From positions 1-40,765 of IMG/VR virus record IMGVR_UViG_3300049032_000046: 40,765 bases of DNA, one strand, 5' to 3'. Shown piece after piece: positions 21,541-29,557 of the stretch (positions are counted from its first letter, which is position 1; each line of letters begins with the position of its first letter). Under the pieces are notes generated by a model. The model was not told where the DNA came from. It did no database searches and was given only the letters and a program-made list of their open reading frames with translations. The stretch comes from a virus. Made by a program: the position numbers and the translations under genes.

Positions 21541-21998
21541 TGGATTTCTCGAAGTTCGACCAGCGGGGGCGGGACGAAGCTGGCGTCCCGTTCCCGATCC
21601 TTCACCCCGAGACCGGCGAGCCAGTGGTAGACCCGGATTCGGGGCTGCCCTGCATGGTGCTGGTCCGCGGCCCGACCGCCCCCAGCGTCACGAAGGCGGA
21701 GGCCGCCCGGTTCCGTTCAGGCGTGATGACGGCCGAGGATGCGGCGCAGAAGTCGCTGGCGGAGATCCACGACTACAGCGTCGAGGTGGCCCTGCCCTAT
21801 ATCGCCGGGTTCGAGAACGTGAACCGCGGCGACCGGCCGGCGACCGAGGCGGATGCGGCGTGGTTCCTGTCGCTGAACTTCCCGCGCATTGAGAAGGTCG
21901 GCGAAGAGTACCGCATCGCGAACAAGACCTTCGCCAAGCAGATCAACGACCGGATCGCCGAGGCCCGGGAGCAACTGGGAAACGCACCCGCGCCCTGA
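21540..21998 (+). CDS. Tail assembly chaperone, short form (gpG-like)
   Basis: A 152-residue product whose ATG overlaps the previous stop (TGATGG). It begins MDFSKFDQRGRDEAGVPFPI, has a beta-hairpin N-terminal part and a helical rest, and ends EAREQLGNAPAP. It lies directly before the tape-measure gene, where lambda gpG is. The slippery heptamer GGGAAAC at 21977-21983, in the correct frame five codons before the stop, predicts that some ribosomes shift to produce a longer gpGT-like form. Confidence 0.85.
   Translation: MDFSKFDQRGRDEAGVPFPILHPETGEPVVDPDSGLPCMVLVRGPTAPSVTKAEAARFRSGVMTAEDAAQKSLAEIHDYSVEVALPYIAGFENVNRGDRPATEADAAWFLSLNFPRIEKVGEEYRIANKTFAKQINDRIAEAREQLGNAPAP
21977..21983 (+). promoter_or_regulatory. 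Predicted -1 ribosomal frameshift site GGGAAAC
   Basis: The zero-frame codons are GGA (21978-21980) and AAC (21981-21983), so the heptamer reads G GGA AAC and allows both tRNAs to slip to GGG AAA. Lambda uses GGGAAAG at the same point of its G-T genes. The -1 frame is open from here to 22345. Confidence 0.85.
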
Positions 21999-22345
21999 CG
22001 CTCTGGGCGCAGCAACTCGGCTGGCTCCACGCCAAGGCCGGGAAGGACGAGAAGACCCGGCTTGAGCGTCACGCCGAAGCCGGGATCACCCCTCAAATGC
22101 CGGAAGTCGGGCCGCTGGCCTACCTCGTGGAAGCCTTCCACGCCGTCCGCTTCGCGCGGCACGGCTTCGAGGGCCTGACCCCGCAGACGTGGGTGGAAAT
22201 CGACGCATTCGCCCGGGCGACCGGACGGATCACGACCGGGTGGGAAGCGCAGGCGCTCTTCGACATGAGTTGGGCCTACGTGACCGAGAACCAGAAGGCC
22301 GCCGATGCACTCCGCATCGCGCCGATGGAGAGACCGAATGGCTGA
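21983..22345 (+). CDS. Tail assembly chaperone, frameshift extension (gpT-like)
   Basis: After the slip the reading continues RTRALTLWAQQLGWLHAKAG and ends at 22345. It adds about 120 residues to 148 upstream ones, for a 268-residue fusion starting at 21540. The extension is helical, with LAYLVEAFHAVRFARHGFEG and MSWAYVTENQKAADALRIAP, features common in the long forms that recruit the tape measure during tail assembly. An ATG at 22097 would allow only a truncated independent protein; the continuous upstream open frame and the slippery site favour fusion. Confidence 0.8.
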   Translation, partial: RTRALTLWAQQLGWLHAKAGKDEKTRLERHAEAGITPQMPEVGPLAYLVEAFHAVRFARHGFEGLTPQTWVEIDAFARATGRITTGWEAQALFDMSWAYVTENQKAADALRIAPMERPNG

Positions 22346-24317
22346 CTTCGCGACACTGGTCCTCGGCGCGGAAACCGCCGGGCTGAAGAAGGCCGAGCCT
22401 GCCCTCGATGCGGTCATTGCGAAGGCGGGCAAGGCCGACGCAGCGGTCAAGAAGATGGGCGCGGCGACCCGGCAGATGGGCACGGACGCGCAGGCCGGGG
22501 CCACGCAGGCCAAGGCGGCGCTGGATGGGATCGAGGTCGAGGCCAAAGCGGCTGAGGCGTCTCTGCGCCAAGCCGCAACCGGGCTCGACAGTATGCAGCG
22601 GGCGGCGGTCGGAGCGGGGCAAGCCAGCGGGGCCGCGGCGGGCCAGGTGGGCAACCTGACGGCCCAGGTCTTTGACATCAGCATGATGCTGCAGGCCGGG
22701 CAGAACCCCTTTGCGCTGATGCTTCAGCAAGGCTCGCAGGTCGCGCAGGTCCTCGGCCCGATGGGTGCCACCGGCGCGCTGCAGGCGTTCAAGGGCGTGT
22801 TCGCGCAGCTGGTCAGCCCGGTGAACCTACTTACCATGGGCGTCATTGGCCTGACCGCGGCCATTGTGCCGATGGTCGCCAGCCTTTTCGACGGGGCCGA
22901 GGCCGCCGAGGCGCAAAAGAAGGCGATGGAAGCCGAACAGGCGGTCATCGACGGGCTGATTGCCAAGATCGAAGAGCTGACCATCGCGCGTCAAATGCTG
23001 CAAAGCGGCGCATCCAGCGCCGAGGAGCAGGCGGGCCTTAACGAGATCAACGCTCTTGTCGCGGAACGGGTCGCGCTGGAAGCGGAACTCGCCAATCAGG
23101 TCCGCTTCGTCGGCACCGCCCAAGGCGCGAACCAGAGGGCCGAATTGGCGGCACGGCAAGAGGCGGTGCAGGCCCGCATCGCTGAAATCGACGCGATGAT
23201 CCAGACGATCAACAAGGAAGAGGAGCGTATTCAGGCGATCGAGCGCGCAAAGGCCATCGCCGAACTCTTCCAGACCGTGATGGACGAGGCCGCGCGCACC
23301 GACCTCAACAGCCCTTGGAATCGCGTCCTCGGCGCCATTCAGAACGCCATCAACAAAGCCAACATTTACCGCGCGACCATTGCCAACGCGCAGGCGGCCT
23401 TCGACCGCGGGAACAAGGTCTACGGCGGACGCGGCGGTGACCCGCGCCAGTTCGACGGCTCCGGGCCGCAGGTGTTCAATCCCTCGGCCGATGTGGTCAA
23501 GGCTGCGGACGCCATGCTGAACCCCTCCTCCGGTGGAGGTGGCGGTGGAGGCGGTGGCGGCCGGAGCGAGTCTGCAGCCGCGGCCGAGAAGGAAGCCGAG
23601 GCGATCCAGAAGGTCGTTGACAAGCTGAAGTCGGAGATCGAGCAGGTCGGCATGAACGATGAGGCCCGGCGGCTTCATCAGGAACTGCAGCGGGCGGGTG
23701 TCGACATCTACTCGAAGGAAGGCCAGGAGATTGCCGCCCTCGTCGAGAAGCTCACCGAACTGGAGGCCAAGCAGAAGCTGGTTTCCGAGACCATGCGCGG
23801 GATCGAAAGCGCAGCGCAGGGCTTCTTTGTCGGCGTCCTCTCCGGGGCCAAGGATCTGGAATCGGCCATTGGCGACCTCCTCCGGCAGCTTGGCAACCTG
23901 TTCCTCAACCAAGCCTTCAAGATGCTTTGGGAAGGCACGGGCGGCGGCGGTGGGCTTGGCGGCTTCATCGCGGGCCTCTTCGACGCCGGTGGACATATCC
24001 CGGCTGGTCAGGTCGGCGTCGTGGCTGAGAAGCGCCCGGAACTGGTCAACGGCAAGCTTGTGACCCGGCCGACACTGGTGTCGGGCCCGGCCGACGTGAC
24101 CGGCGGCGCAGCCACGGCGAAGATGATGGGCGTCCCCATGCCGCAGACCGCCAGCCCGCGGCGCGCTTCCATGCAGATGGCGGCCGCCCCGCGCGTGACA
24201 GTGACCCCGCCGCCGGTGGTTGTGCTGGACGACCCCCGGAAGATCGACGCGTGGCAGCGCAGCCCTGAGGGCGAGCGCACGGCGGCGTGGCAGCGGCGGC
24301 GGATGGGCAATGGCTGA
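22338..24317 (+). CDS. Tape-measure protein
   Basis: A 659-residue product started at the ATG at 22338 (GGAGAG upstream; 8-base overlap with the chaperone extension). The N-terminal third is alanine-rich coiled coil. A hydrophobic stretch (LLTMGVIGLTAAIVPMVASL, about 164-184) may help pass DNA across the inner membrane. A second coiled coil (about 225-310), a run of ten glycines (about 398-408) and another coiled coil precede a C-terminal part with FFVGVLSGAKDLESAIGDLL and FIAGLFDAGGHIPAGQVGVV, typical of tape-measure C-termini. By the usual scale of about 0.15 nm per residue the tail would be near 100 nm. Confidence 0.92.
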   Translation: MADFATLVLGAETAGLKKAEPALDAVIAKAGKADAAVKKMGAATRQMGTDAQAGATQAKAALDGIEVEAKAAEASLRQAATGLDSMQRAAVGAGQASGAAAGQVGNLTAQVFDISMMLQAGQNPFALMLQQGSQVAQVLGPMGATGALQAFKGVFAQLVSPVNLLTMGVIGLTAAIVPMVASLFDGAEAAEAQKKAMEAEQAVIDGLIAKIEELTIARQMLQSGASSAEEQAGLNEINALVAERVALEAELANQVRFVGTAQGANQRAELAARQEAVQARIAEIDAMIQTINKEEERIQAIERAKAIAELFQTVMDEAARTDLNSPWNRVLGAIQNAINKANIYRATIANAQAAFDRGNKVYGGRGGDPRQFDGSGPQVFNPSADVVKAADAMLNPSSGGGGGGGGGGRSESAAAAEKEAEAIQKVVDKLKSEIEQVGMNDEARRLHQELQRAGVDIYSKEGQEIAALVEKLTELEAKQKLVSETMRGIESAAQGFFVGVLSGAKDLESAIGDLLRQLGNLFLNQAFKMLWEGTGGGGGLGGFIAGLFDAGGHIPAGQVGVVAEKRPELVNGKLVTRPTLVSGPADVTGGAATAKMMGVPMPQTASPRRASMQMAAAPRVTVTPPPVVVLDDPRKIDAWQRSPEGERTAAWQRRRMGNG

Positions 24318-25446
24318 GGTATGGCGGTGGAAGCCGCAGGCCATCGGCGAGACGCTGGAGTTTGAAACCGACGTGCGCATGGCGCGGTCTGGCGAATGGC
24401 GGGACAGCCTGAAGGACGCCACGCAGTTCCTGGACCTGTCGCACACGCTGCTGACCACCCGCGCCGAGGCCATGATCGAGGCTGTGCGCGCGAACGCTCT
24501 GGGGCAATGGCTGGTGCCGGAGTGGCCCAACGCCACGGTGAGCACAGCGACGCTGGCAGCGGCGACCACGGTGATCCCGGTGGCGGTGCCTGCCGCCTAC
24601 CAAGTCGGGCAGGCGGTCTATATCGGCCTCGACGACTCGTCGTGGGAAGAGGGCGAGGTCGCCAGCATCGGCGCGAGCGACATCACCCTCGTGGACGGGC
24701 TGGCGGTGACCTACACCGGGACGCCCGGCCGCCCCGTGATCGTCGCGCCAATGATCCTCTGCATCGCGCCGGGCGGGATCGAGTTCCAGTCGGTCTTCCC
24801 GGTGCAGGGCCTCACCGCGCGGTTCATGGCGATCGAGCCGGTGGACCTTGCCGCCAACCCCTACCCGACCCATGCGGACCTGCCGGTGGTCACCGATGGC
24901 CGGGTGCCGTTCCAGCCGCTGCCGGGGTCGCTGAACCAGGCCTCCGACCTCTTCGCCTCCGGCTTCGGCGCTTATGCTCTACAGCAGGTGGAAACGTATA
25001 CACGCCGCCGGGGCCTCGTCAGCTGGTACGACAAGGGTCACGCGGCCCGCTGGCAGCGCCGGGGCTTCCTGCACTACCTCCGGGGCCGTGACGGGGCCTT
25101 CTGGCTGCCCACGGGGCAGAATGACTTGCCGCTGGTCTCCAGCGTGGCCTCCGGGGCCTTGAGCATCACCGTGCGGCCCTGTGCGGCCAATGCGGCGATG
25201 ATCGGGCGGCGGATCACCATCCGCGAGGGCGCGAACGTCGTCACGCGCCAGGTGGCCGGGGCAAGCACGGTCGGGGCCAACCAGGCGCTGTCCATCGACG
25301 CGCCCGGGGTCGCCTTCACCACGGCGGCCATCGTCAGCCTGACGGTCAAGAGCCGTCTCGACGCCGACCAGATTGAACTCGGCTACCAGTTCGCCGCGGG
25401 CGGGCTGGCCGCCACCTGCAGCGCCCCCGTGATCGAGGTCCCCTGA
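24310..25446 (+). CDS. Distal tail protein candidate
   Basis: A 378-residue product started at the ATG at 24310, overlapping the tape-measure stop. It begins MAEVWRWKPQAIGETLEFET and contains beta-rich segments (TTVIPVAVPAAYQVGQAVYI, FQSVFPVQGLTARFMAIEPV). A cluster near residues 225-280 (YTRRRGLVSWYDKGHAARWQ, FWLPTGQNDLPLVSSV) and an immunoglobulin-like C-terminus follow. By order between tape measure and hub it fits the distal tail (Dit) ring on which the tail tip is built. The family match is by context more than sequence. Confidence 0.7.
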   Translation: MAEVWRWKPQAIGETLEFETDVRMARSGEWRDSLKDATQFLDLSHTLLTTRAEAMIEAVRANALGQWLVPEWPNATVSTATLAAATTVIPVAVPAAYQVGQAVYIGLDDSSWEEGEVASIGASDITLVDGLAVTYTGTPGRPVIVAPMILCIAPGGIEFQSVFPVQGLTARFMAIEPVDLAANPYPTHADLPVVTDGRVPFQPLPGSLNQASDLFASGFGAYALQQVETYTRRRGLVSWYDKGHAARWQRRGFLHYLRGRDGAFWLPTGQNDLPLVSSVASGALSITVRPCAANAAMIGRRITIREGANVVTRQVAGASTVGANQALSIDAPGVAFTTAAIVSLTVKSRLDADQIELGYQFAAGGLAATCSAPVIEVP

Positions 25447-26297
25447 TGGGTTTCTCCGACTACCTCGGCCAGATCTTCGGCAAGCGCGCCGCGTGGCTCT
25501 ACCGCATTGTCATTCCTGGCGTGGCGACCTACCATATCACGAGCCGCGGCCGGGACTACACGTCCAGCTCCGGCAAGCCTGACGCGACCTTCGCCTCCAG
25601 CACCACCTGGACCTCCACGGCAATCCTGAACGGCGGCGTGACGCAGACGACGCAAGCCGAGCGCGCCGAGGTCAAGATCAGCCTGCCCACCACCGGCGCC
25701 ATCGCCCAAGCCATCCTTGCCTACGACGGCCAAGGCGACATCGCGGTCACCATCTGGCAGACCTTCGACGGCGACCCGGACGAGGAGTACGCGCTGAAGT
25801 TCACGGGCCGGGTGGTCAGCATTCAGCCGGGAATCCTGGCGGTGGCGCTGATCTGCGAGGAAGGCTTCACCGCCATGTCGCGGTCGAGCGTGGCCCAGGT
25901 CATGCAGCGCCTCTGCCGCCATGCGCACTACTTCACCACCGACGACGGCGGCGGCTGCCGGCTGGACGTGGACGATTGGAAGCAGGCGGTCAGCATCACG
26001 GCGGTGTCGGGCCGGGTGGTCACGGTGCCCGCAGCCGCGCTGCAGCCCGATGGAACCTTCACCGCGGGAATCCTCTTCTGGGGCGGCAGCGAGTACTTCG
26101 TCCAGAGCCATGAGGGCAGCGCACTGACGCTGGAAGCGGTCCCGGTGGGCTTGGCCGCGGCGGTACCCGAGGATGCCGATCTGGCCCCGGGCTGTAACCT
26201 GACGCCGACCAACTGCGCCGCGTTCAGCAACATCGCAAACTTCGGGGGCTTCTGGTTCATGACCGAGACCCCGTTCGACGGGAGGGCGCTTGGGTAA
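25446..26297 (+). CDS. Tail hub protein, BR0599/DUF2163-like
   Basis: A 283-residue product, TGATGG overlap with the upstream gene. The C-terminus LAPGCNLTPTNCAAFSNIAN then FGGFWFMTETPF is the signature of the phage BR0599/DUF2163 hub family, which includes gp13 of the Rhodobacter gene transfer agent. Four cysteines (MQRLC, GGGC, APGC, PTNC) are placed as in lambda gpL-like hubs, in which they hold an iron-sulfur cluster; cluster binding here is inferred. An N-terminal beta domain (LYRIVIPGVATYHITSRGRD) forms the ring part. Confidence 0.82.
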   Translation: MGFSDYLGQIFGKRAAWLYRIVIPGVATYHITSRGRDYTSSSGKPDATFASSTTWTSTAILNGGVTQTTQAERAEVKISLPTTGAIAQAILAYDGQGDIAVTIWQTFDGDPDEEYALKFTGRVVSIQPGILAVALICEEGFTAMSRSSVAQVMQRLCRHAHYFTTDDGGGCRLDVDDWKQAVSITAVSGRVVTVPAAALQPDGTFTAGILFWGGSEYFVQSHEGSALTLEAVPVGLAAAVPEDADLAPGCNLTPTNCAAFSNIANFGGFWFMTETPFDGRALG

Positions 26298-26527
26298 TGT
26301 GGTGGCGTCTCATCCTCGGCGTGGTCTTCAACCTCGCCGCCTCGCTCTTCGTGAAGCCGCCACCCGGCCCGAAGGCGTCGAACCTGTCAGACTTTAACAT
26401 CCCGCGCGCGGACGAGGGTGCCCGCATCTTCGACTTTGCGGGGACAGTCTGGCGGAAAGACCCGCACGTCGCCTGGTACGGCGATTTCGCCAGCCAGCCC
26501 ATCCGCGAGAAGCAGAAGAAGAAATGA
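26297..26527 (+). CDS. Small tail-tip accessory protein with hydrophobic N-terminus
   Basis: A 76-residue product starting within TAATG. A hydrophobic start (WWRLILGVVFNLAASLFV) is followed by SNLSDFNIPRADEGARIFDF and WRKDPHVAWYGDFASQPIRE. The DF.IP.ADEG.....G..W......WYGDF pattern occurs at the N-terminal region of central tail-tip/host-specificity proteins in other phages and as a free-standing small gene here. It probably inserts in the tip between hub and central fibre. Confidence 0.7.
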   Translation: MWWRLILGVVFNLAASLFVKPPPGPKASNLSDFNIPRADEGARIFDFAGTVWRKDPHVAWYGDFASQPIREKQKKK

Positions 26528-26736
26528 CCCGCATCATCCACCAGGACTTCCGCCACCAGACCACGCGGATCTGCGACCGGGCGCGCGACCTCTTCTTCCG
26601 CCGCTTCGGGCTGGATTGGGAGCGGTTCAAGCGCGAGGGCATGGACGCCGACGAACTGCGGGCGCCAGGCCAGCACCTGGACCTGATCGATCGGCTGGAA
26701 GCGGTCGCCAAGGCTCGAGAGGCTGCGAATGGGTAG
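26524..26736 (+). CDS. Small conserved tail-region protein
   Basis: A 70-residue product, ATGA-coupled upstream and overlapping the next gene by 8 bases. Basic N-terminus (MTRIIHQDFRHQTTRICDRA) with RRFGLDWERFKREGMDADEL and a C-terminal helix. No membrane segment. Function unknown; strict conservation of the overlaps suggests a structural or assembly role. Confidence 0.65.
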   Translation: MTRIIHQDFRHQTTRICDRARDLFFRRFGLDWERFKREGMDADELRAPGQHLDLIDRLEAVAKAREAANG

Positions 26737-29557
26737 CGGCAAGAAGGCCACGATCGGGCACAACTACTACCTCGGGATGCACCTTGTCTTGGCTCGGCAG
26801 ATTGATGCCCTGCTGACCATCAAGATGGGCTCCAAGCGCCCGTGGCGCGGGATGCTGGCCTCTGGCTCGGGCGTGGTGCATCGCCCCAATTTGTTCGGCG
26901 GCACGAAGCGCGAAGGCGGCTTCAGCGGCAGGTTCGACCTGATGGACGGCAACAACGACCAGGCCATCAACGGCTACCTCGCGAATAAGCTGGGGTCGTT
27001 CGCTTCAGCTTACCGCGGCGTCGTCTCGCTGGTCTGGCGGCGGCCAAACATCGGCGCCAATAGCGCCCGCTTGCCGTCGATGGAGTTCAAGCTGGTCAAC
27101 ACGACGGGCATTCATCGCGGATGGGAGGTGGATACCGCGCTGATAGGCGCGGAGATGGGCGGTGGCGGGGCCTCCATCTTCATCGCAATGGACACATCTC
27201 TGTCTATGGCGGGCGCTCGCCTCGCCACGCAAAAGGCCGCGCTGGCGGCGTTTATTCGCGGCCTCAAGGGCACTATCAACAGCGTACGCATTGTCGCCTT
27301 CAGCGGCGTGATCAATGGCTCTATCGAGCGGTTCGACTGCACCGATGCCGATTACGAGGACATCGCGCTGTGGCTGGAGGCATACACCACACTCAGCCTG
27401 GGCGGCGACTGGGAATTGGCGGTCAACTCGGCTGCGACCTTCTTCAACGGCGACTCCTCCATCACCCGCGACCTCTTCGGGGATTCCGTCGCGGACGGCC
27501 TACTGAACCTGTCGACGCTTTTCGTCGGCGCCTCTAGAAAGGAGTCGCGCCGGAAGGTGGTCATCTTCACGTCGGATGGTGTGCCGGAAGTGGACACGGT
27601 GGCGCCGGCCGCGGCCGAGTTGGCGTCCATTTCGGGCGTGGAAGTCTTCTGCTTCAACATCGACCTCGCCGACACGACCTACACCGCGCAGCTGGACAAC
27701 ACTCCGGCGGATGGAATCCCGGTCATCGACGGAACGGACTCCGACGCTCTTCGCGTGGCCTTCGCCGGGGCTTTTCTGGCGTGGGTGGACATGAACCCGG
27801 CGCACATCATCCGCTGCTTGTGGACCGATCCCATGCGCGGCGGCATCGCGGATGAGAGCGAGATCGGCGACAGTTTCGCCGAGGCGGCCGACCTTTTCTA
27901 CGCAGAGGGCTTCGGCTTGTCTGTGCCCTTCCGCGGTGCTGACCTGGTGGATTCCGACCGGCTTGAAGTCGAGCGCCACGTCGACGCGATCAGCTATCGC
28001 AGCCGTCGCACAGGCAAGATCGAGATCAAGGCCATTCGCAACGACTATGTGCCGGCAGACCTGCCTGTGCTGGACTCGTCCATCGTGCTGGAATGGTCGG
28101 GCCTTGAGCGCGCCATGCGGAGCGAAACGCCGAACCAGTTGACGGTGATCTACACCAAGCGCTCTAACGGCGAGACCGCCAGCGTGACCCGGACCAACGT
28201 CGCCGGAGTTCGGCGCGCCGGGAGGATCATCCCCAGCGAGCCGGTCGAGTACCCCTTCTGCACGACGGCGGCCCTCGCCACGCGGCTCTGTCTGCGCGAT
28301 CTGTCGGTGCAGGACAGGCCTCTCCTTTCCGGCACATTGCGCTTGGCCTATCTGCCGCCTGAATTGGAGATCGGCGAGCCGTTCATCATCAACGAGCCTC
28401 TTCTCGGCATCAGCAACGTTGTCGTGCGGATCATGGAGTCGCAGGAAGGCGACGGCCAAGACAATTCCGTGACCGTCAGGGTCAGTGAGGACCGCTATGC
28501 GCTGCCCGCAGCGGACGCAACGGACCCGGGCGCCGAGCCCGAGCCGCCGACTGATGCCCGCGCAGAACCGTCGCCAAATCGCGTGGTGCAGGAGGCGCCC
28601 TACTACCTGATGGTGCTCGACCAGACGCAGGCCGACGTGGACGACGCGCTGGCGACCGACCCGGATATCGGTGTTCTCCTGGTCGCGGGCACCAAGCCAA
28701 CCGAAGCGCACTTCAACATCACTACGGCGGTAGACGCGGGCGCCGGCTACGAGGACGAAGGCGACGTGAACTTCGCCCGGTCGGTTCTGACGCTCTCGGC
28801 ACTGACGACCGAGGCCGACGACACGGTGGTGACGGTGGAGGCGTCGACCGACCTTTCCGGCATCACGGCAAACAGCCTGGCGCTGATCGGGTCCGAAATC
28901 GTCCGCATCGACAGCATGGCGGACAATGGGGCCAACGTGGACATCACCATCGGGCGCGGCTGCGTGGACACTGTTCCCGCGGCCCACGCCATCGGCTCGC
29001 GGATCATCTTTCTGCAGGACGCCGACCCGCTGGAGACGCAGTACGTCGCCGCTGACACGGTGGACGTGAAGCTCCTCTCCAACCTGAACGAGACCCGGTT
29101 GTCCCTCTACTCGGCGCCGGTGGACAGCGTGACCTTCGCCAGCCGAGCGATCCGGCCCTATCCCCCGGGCCAGTTCAAGATCAACGGCAGTTATGCGCAG
29201 GACCAGCTCACGGATGATGTGGTGCTGACTTGGGCGCACCGGGACCGGACGCTTCAAACCACGCTGATCCCCGAGGACCACGACGACGCCGGGATCGGGC
29301 CGGAAGCGGGGACGACCTACCGGGTGCGGGTCGATGCCCTGGACAGTGGTGGGTCGGTGCTGTCGGCCCTGGTGGATACGAACGTCGGCGGCGTCACCAC
29401 CTACGACTGGGACGACTCCACGGTCCTGCCCACTGGCACCGCACGAGTTCGCTTCCGGGTCACCTCCGTCCGCGATGGCTATGAGAGCTGGCAGAGCCCT
29501 TCCATCACCACCATCAACCTGCAGCCTCCGGGCAGCCTAACGGCCGAGGTTCTCTGA
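26729..29557 (+). CDS. Central tail-tip protein with inserted von Willebrand A domain
   Basis: A 942-residue product. The N-terminal part (1-about 135; HNYYLGMHLVLARQID, RGVVSLVWRRPNIGANSARL) and the part from about 352 (DMNPAHIIRCLWTDP) follow the layout of phage central tail/host-specificity proteins. Between them lies a vWA domain (about 140-350). Its MIDAS residues are all visible: D155-x-S157-x-S159 (AMDTSLSMAG), a TTLSLGGDW loop (220-228) and D283 in FTSDGVPE. Later parts include PPELEIGEPFIINEPLLGIS, a disordered acidic linker (about 590-610) and fibronectin-like C-terminal domains. It probably forms the tail tip; the vWA insert could bind a host surface protein through a metal ion. 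Confidence 0.82.
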   Translation: MGSGKKATIGHNYYLGMHLVLARQIDALLTIKMGSKRPWRGMLASGSGVVHRPNLFGGTKREGGFSGRFDLMDGNNDQAINGYLANKLGSFASAYRGVVSLVWRRPNIGANSARLPSMEFKLVNTTGIHRGWEVDTALIGAEMGGGGASIFIAMDTSLSMAGARLATQKAALAAFIRGLKGTINSVRIVAFSGVINGSIERFDCTDADYEDIALWLEAYTTLSLGGDWELAVNSAATFFNGDSSITRDLFGDSVADGLLNLSTLFVGASRKESRRKVVIFTSDGVPEVDTVAPAAAELASISGVEVFCFNIDLADTTYTAQLDNTPADGIPVIDGTDSDALRVAFAGAFLAWVDMNPAHIIRCLWTDPMRGGIADESEIGDSFAEAADLFYAEGFGLSVPFRGADLVDSDRLEVERHVDAISYRSRRTGKIEIKAIRNDYVPADLPVLDSSIVLEWSGLERAMRSETPNQLTVIYTKRSNGETASVTRTNVAGVRRAGRIIPSEPVEYPFCTTAALATRLCLRDLSVQDRPLLSGTLRLAYLPPELEIGEPFIINEPLLGISNVVVRIMESQEGDGQDNSVTVRVSEDRYALPAADATDPGAEPEPPTDARAEPSPNRVVQEAPYYLMVLDQTQADVDDALATDPDIGVLLVAGTKPTEAHFNITTAVDAGAGYEDEGDVNFARSVLTLSALTTEADDTVVTVEASTDLSGITANSLALIGSEIVRIDSMADNGANVDITIGRGCVDTVPAAHAIGSRIIFLQDADPLETQYVAADTVDVKLLSNLNETRLSLYSAPVDSVTFASRAIRPYPPGQFKINGSYAQDQLTDDVVLTWAHRDRTLQTTLIPEDHDDAGIGPEAGTTYRVRVDALDSGGSVLSALVDTNVGGVTTYDWDDSTVLPTGTARVRFRVTSVRDGYESWQSPSITTINLQPPGSLTAEVL

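Noticed and set aside
22097-22345. Independent 82-codon gene before the tape measure
   Set aside because: The same frame is open upstream to a slippery heptamer in the chaperone gene, so it is better explained as the frameshift extension.
23530-23565. Glycine-codon run as a regulatory repeat
   Set aside because: It encodes a Gly linker in the tape measure, a common feature of such proteins.
22827-24569. 580-codon leftward open frame
   Set aside because: Shadow of the tape-measure gene, His/Arg-rich, no motif.
27500-29281. 593-codon leftward open frame
   Set aside because: Lies antisense to the tail-tip gene; no start signal, no domain, and it would oppose a continuous late operon.
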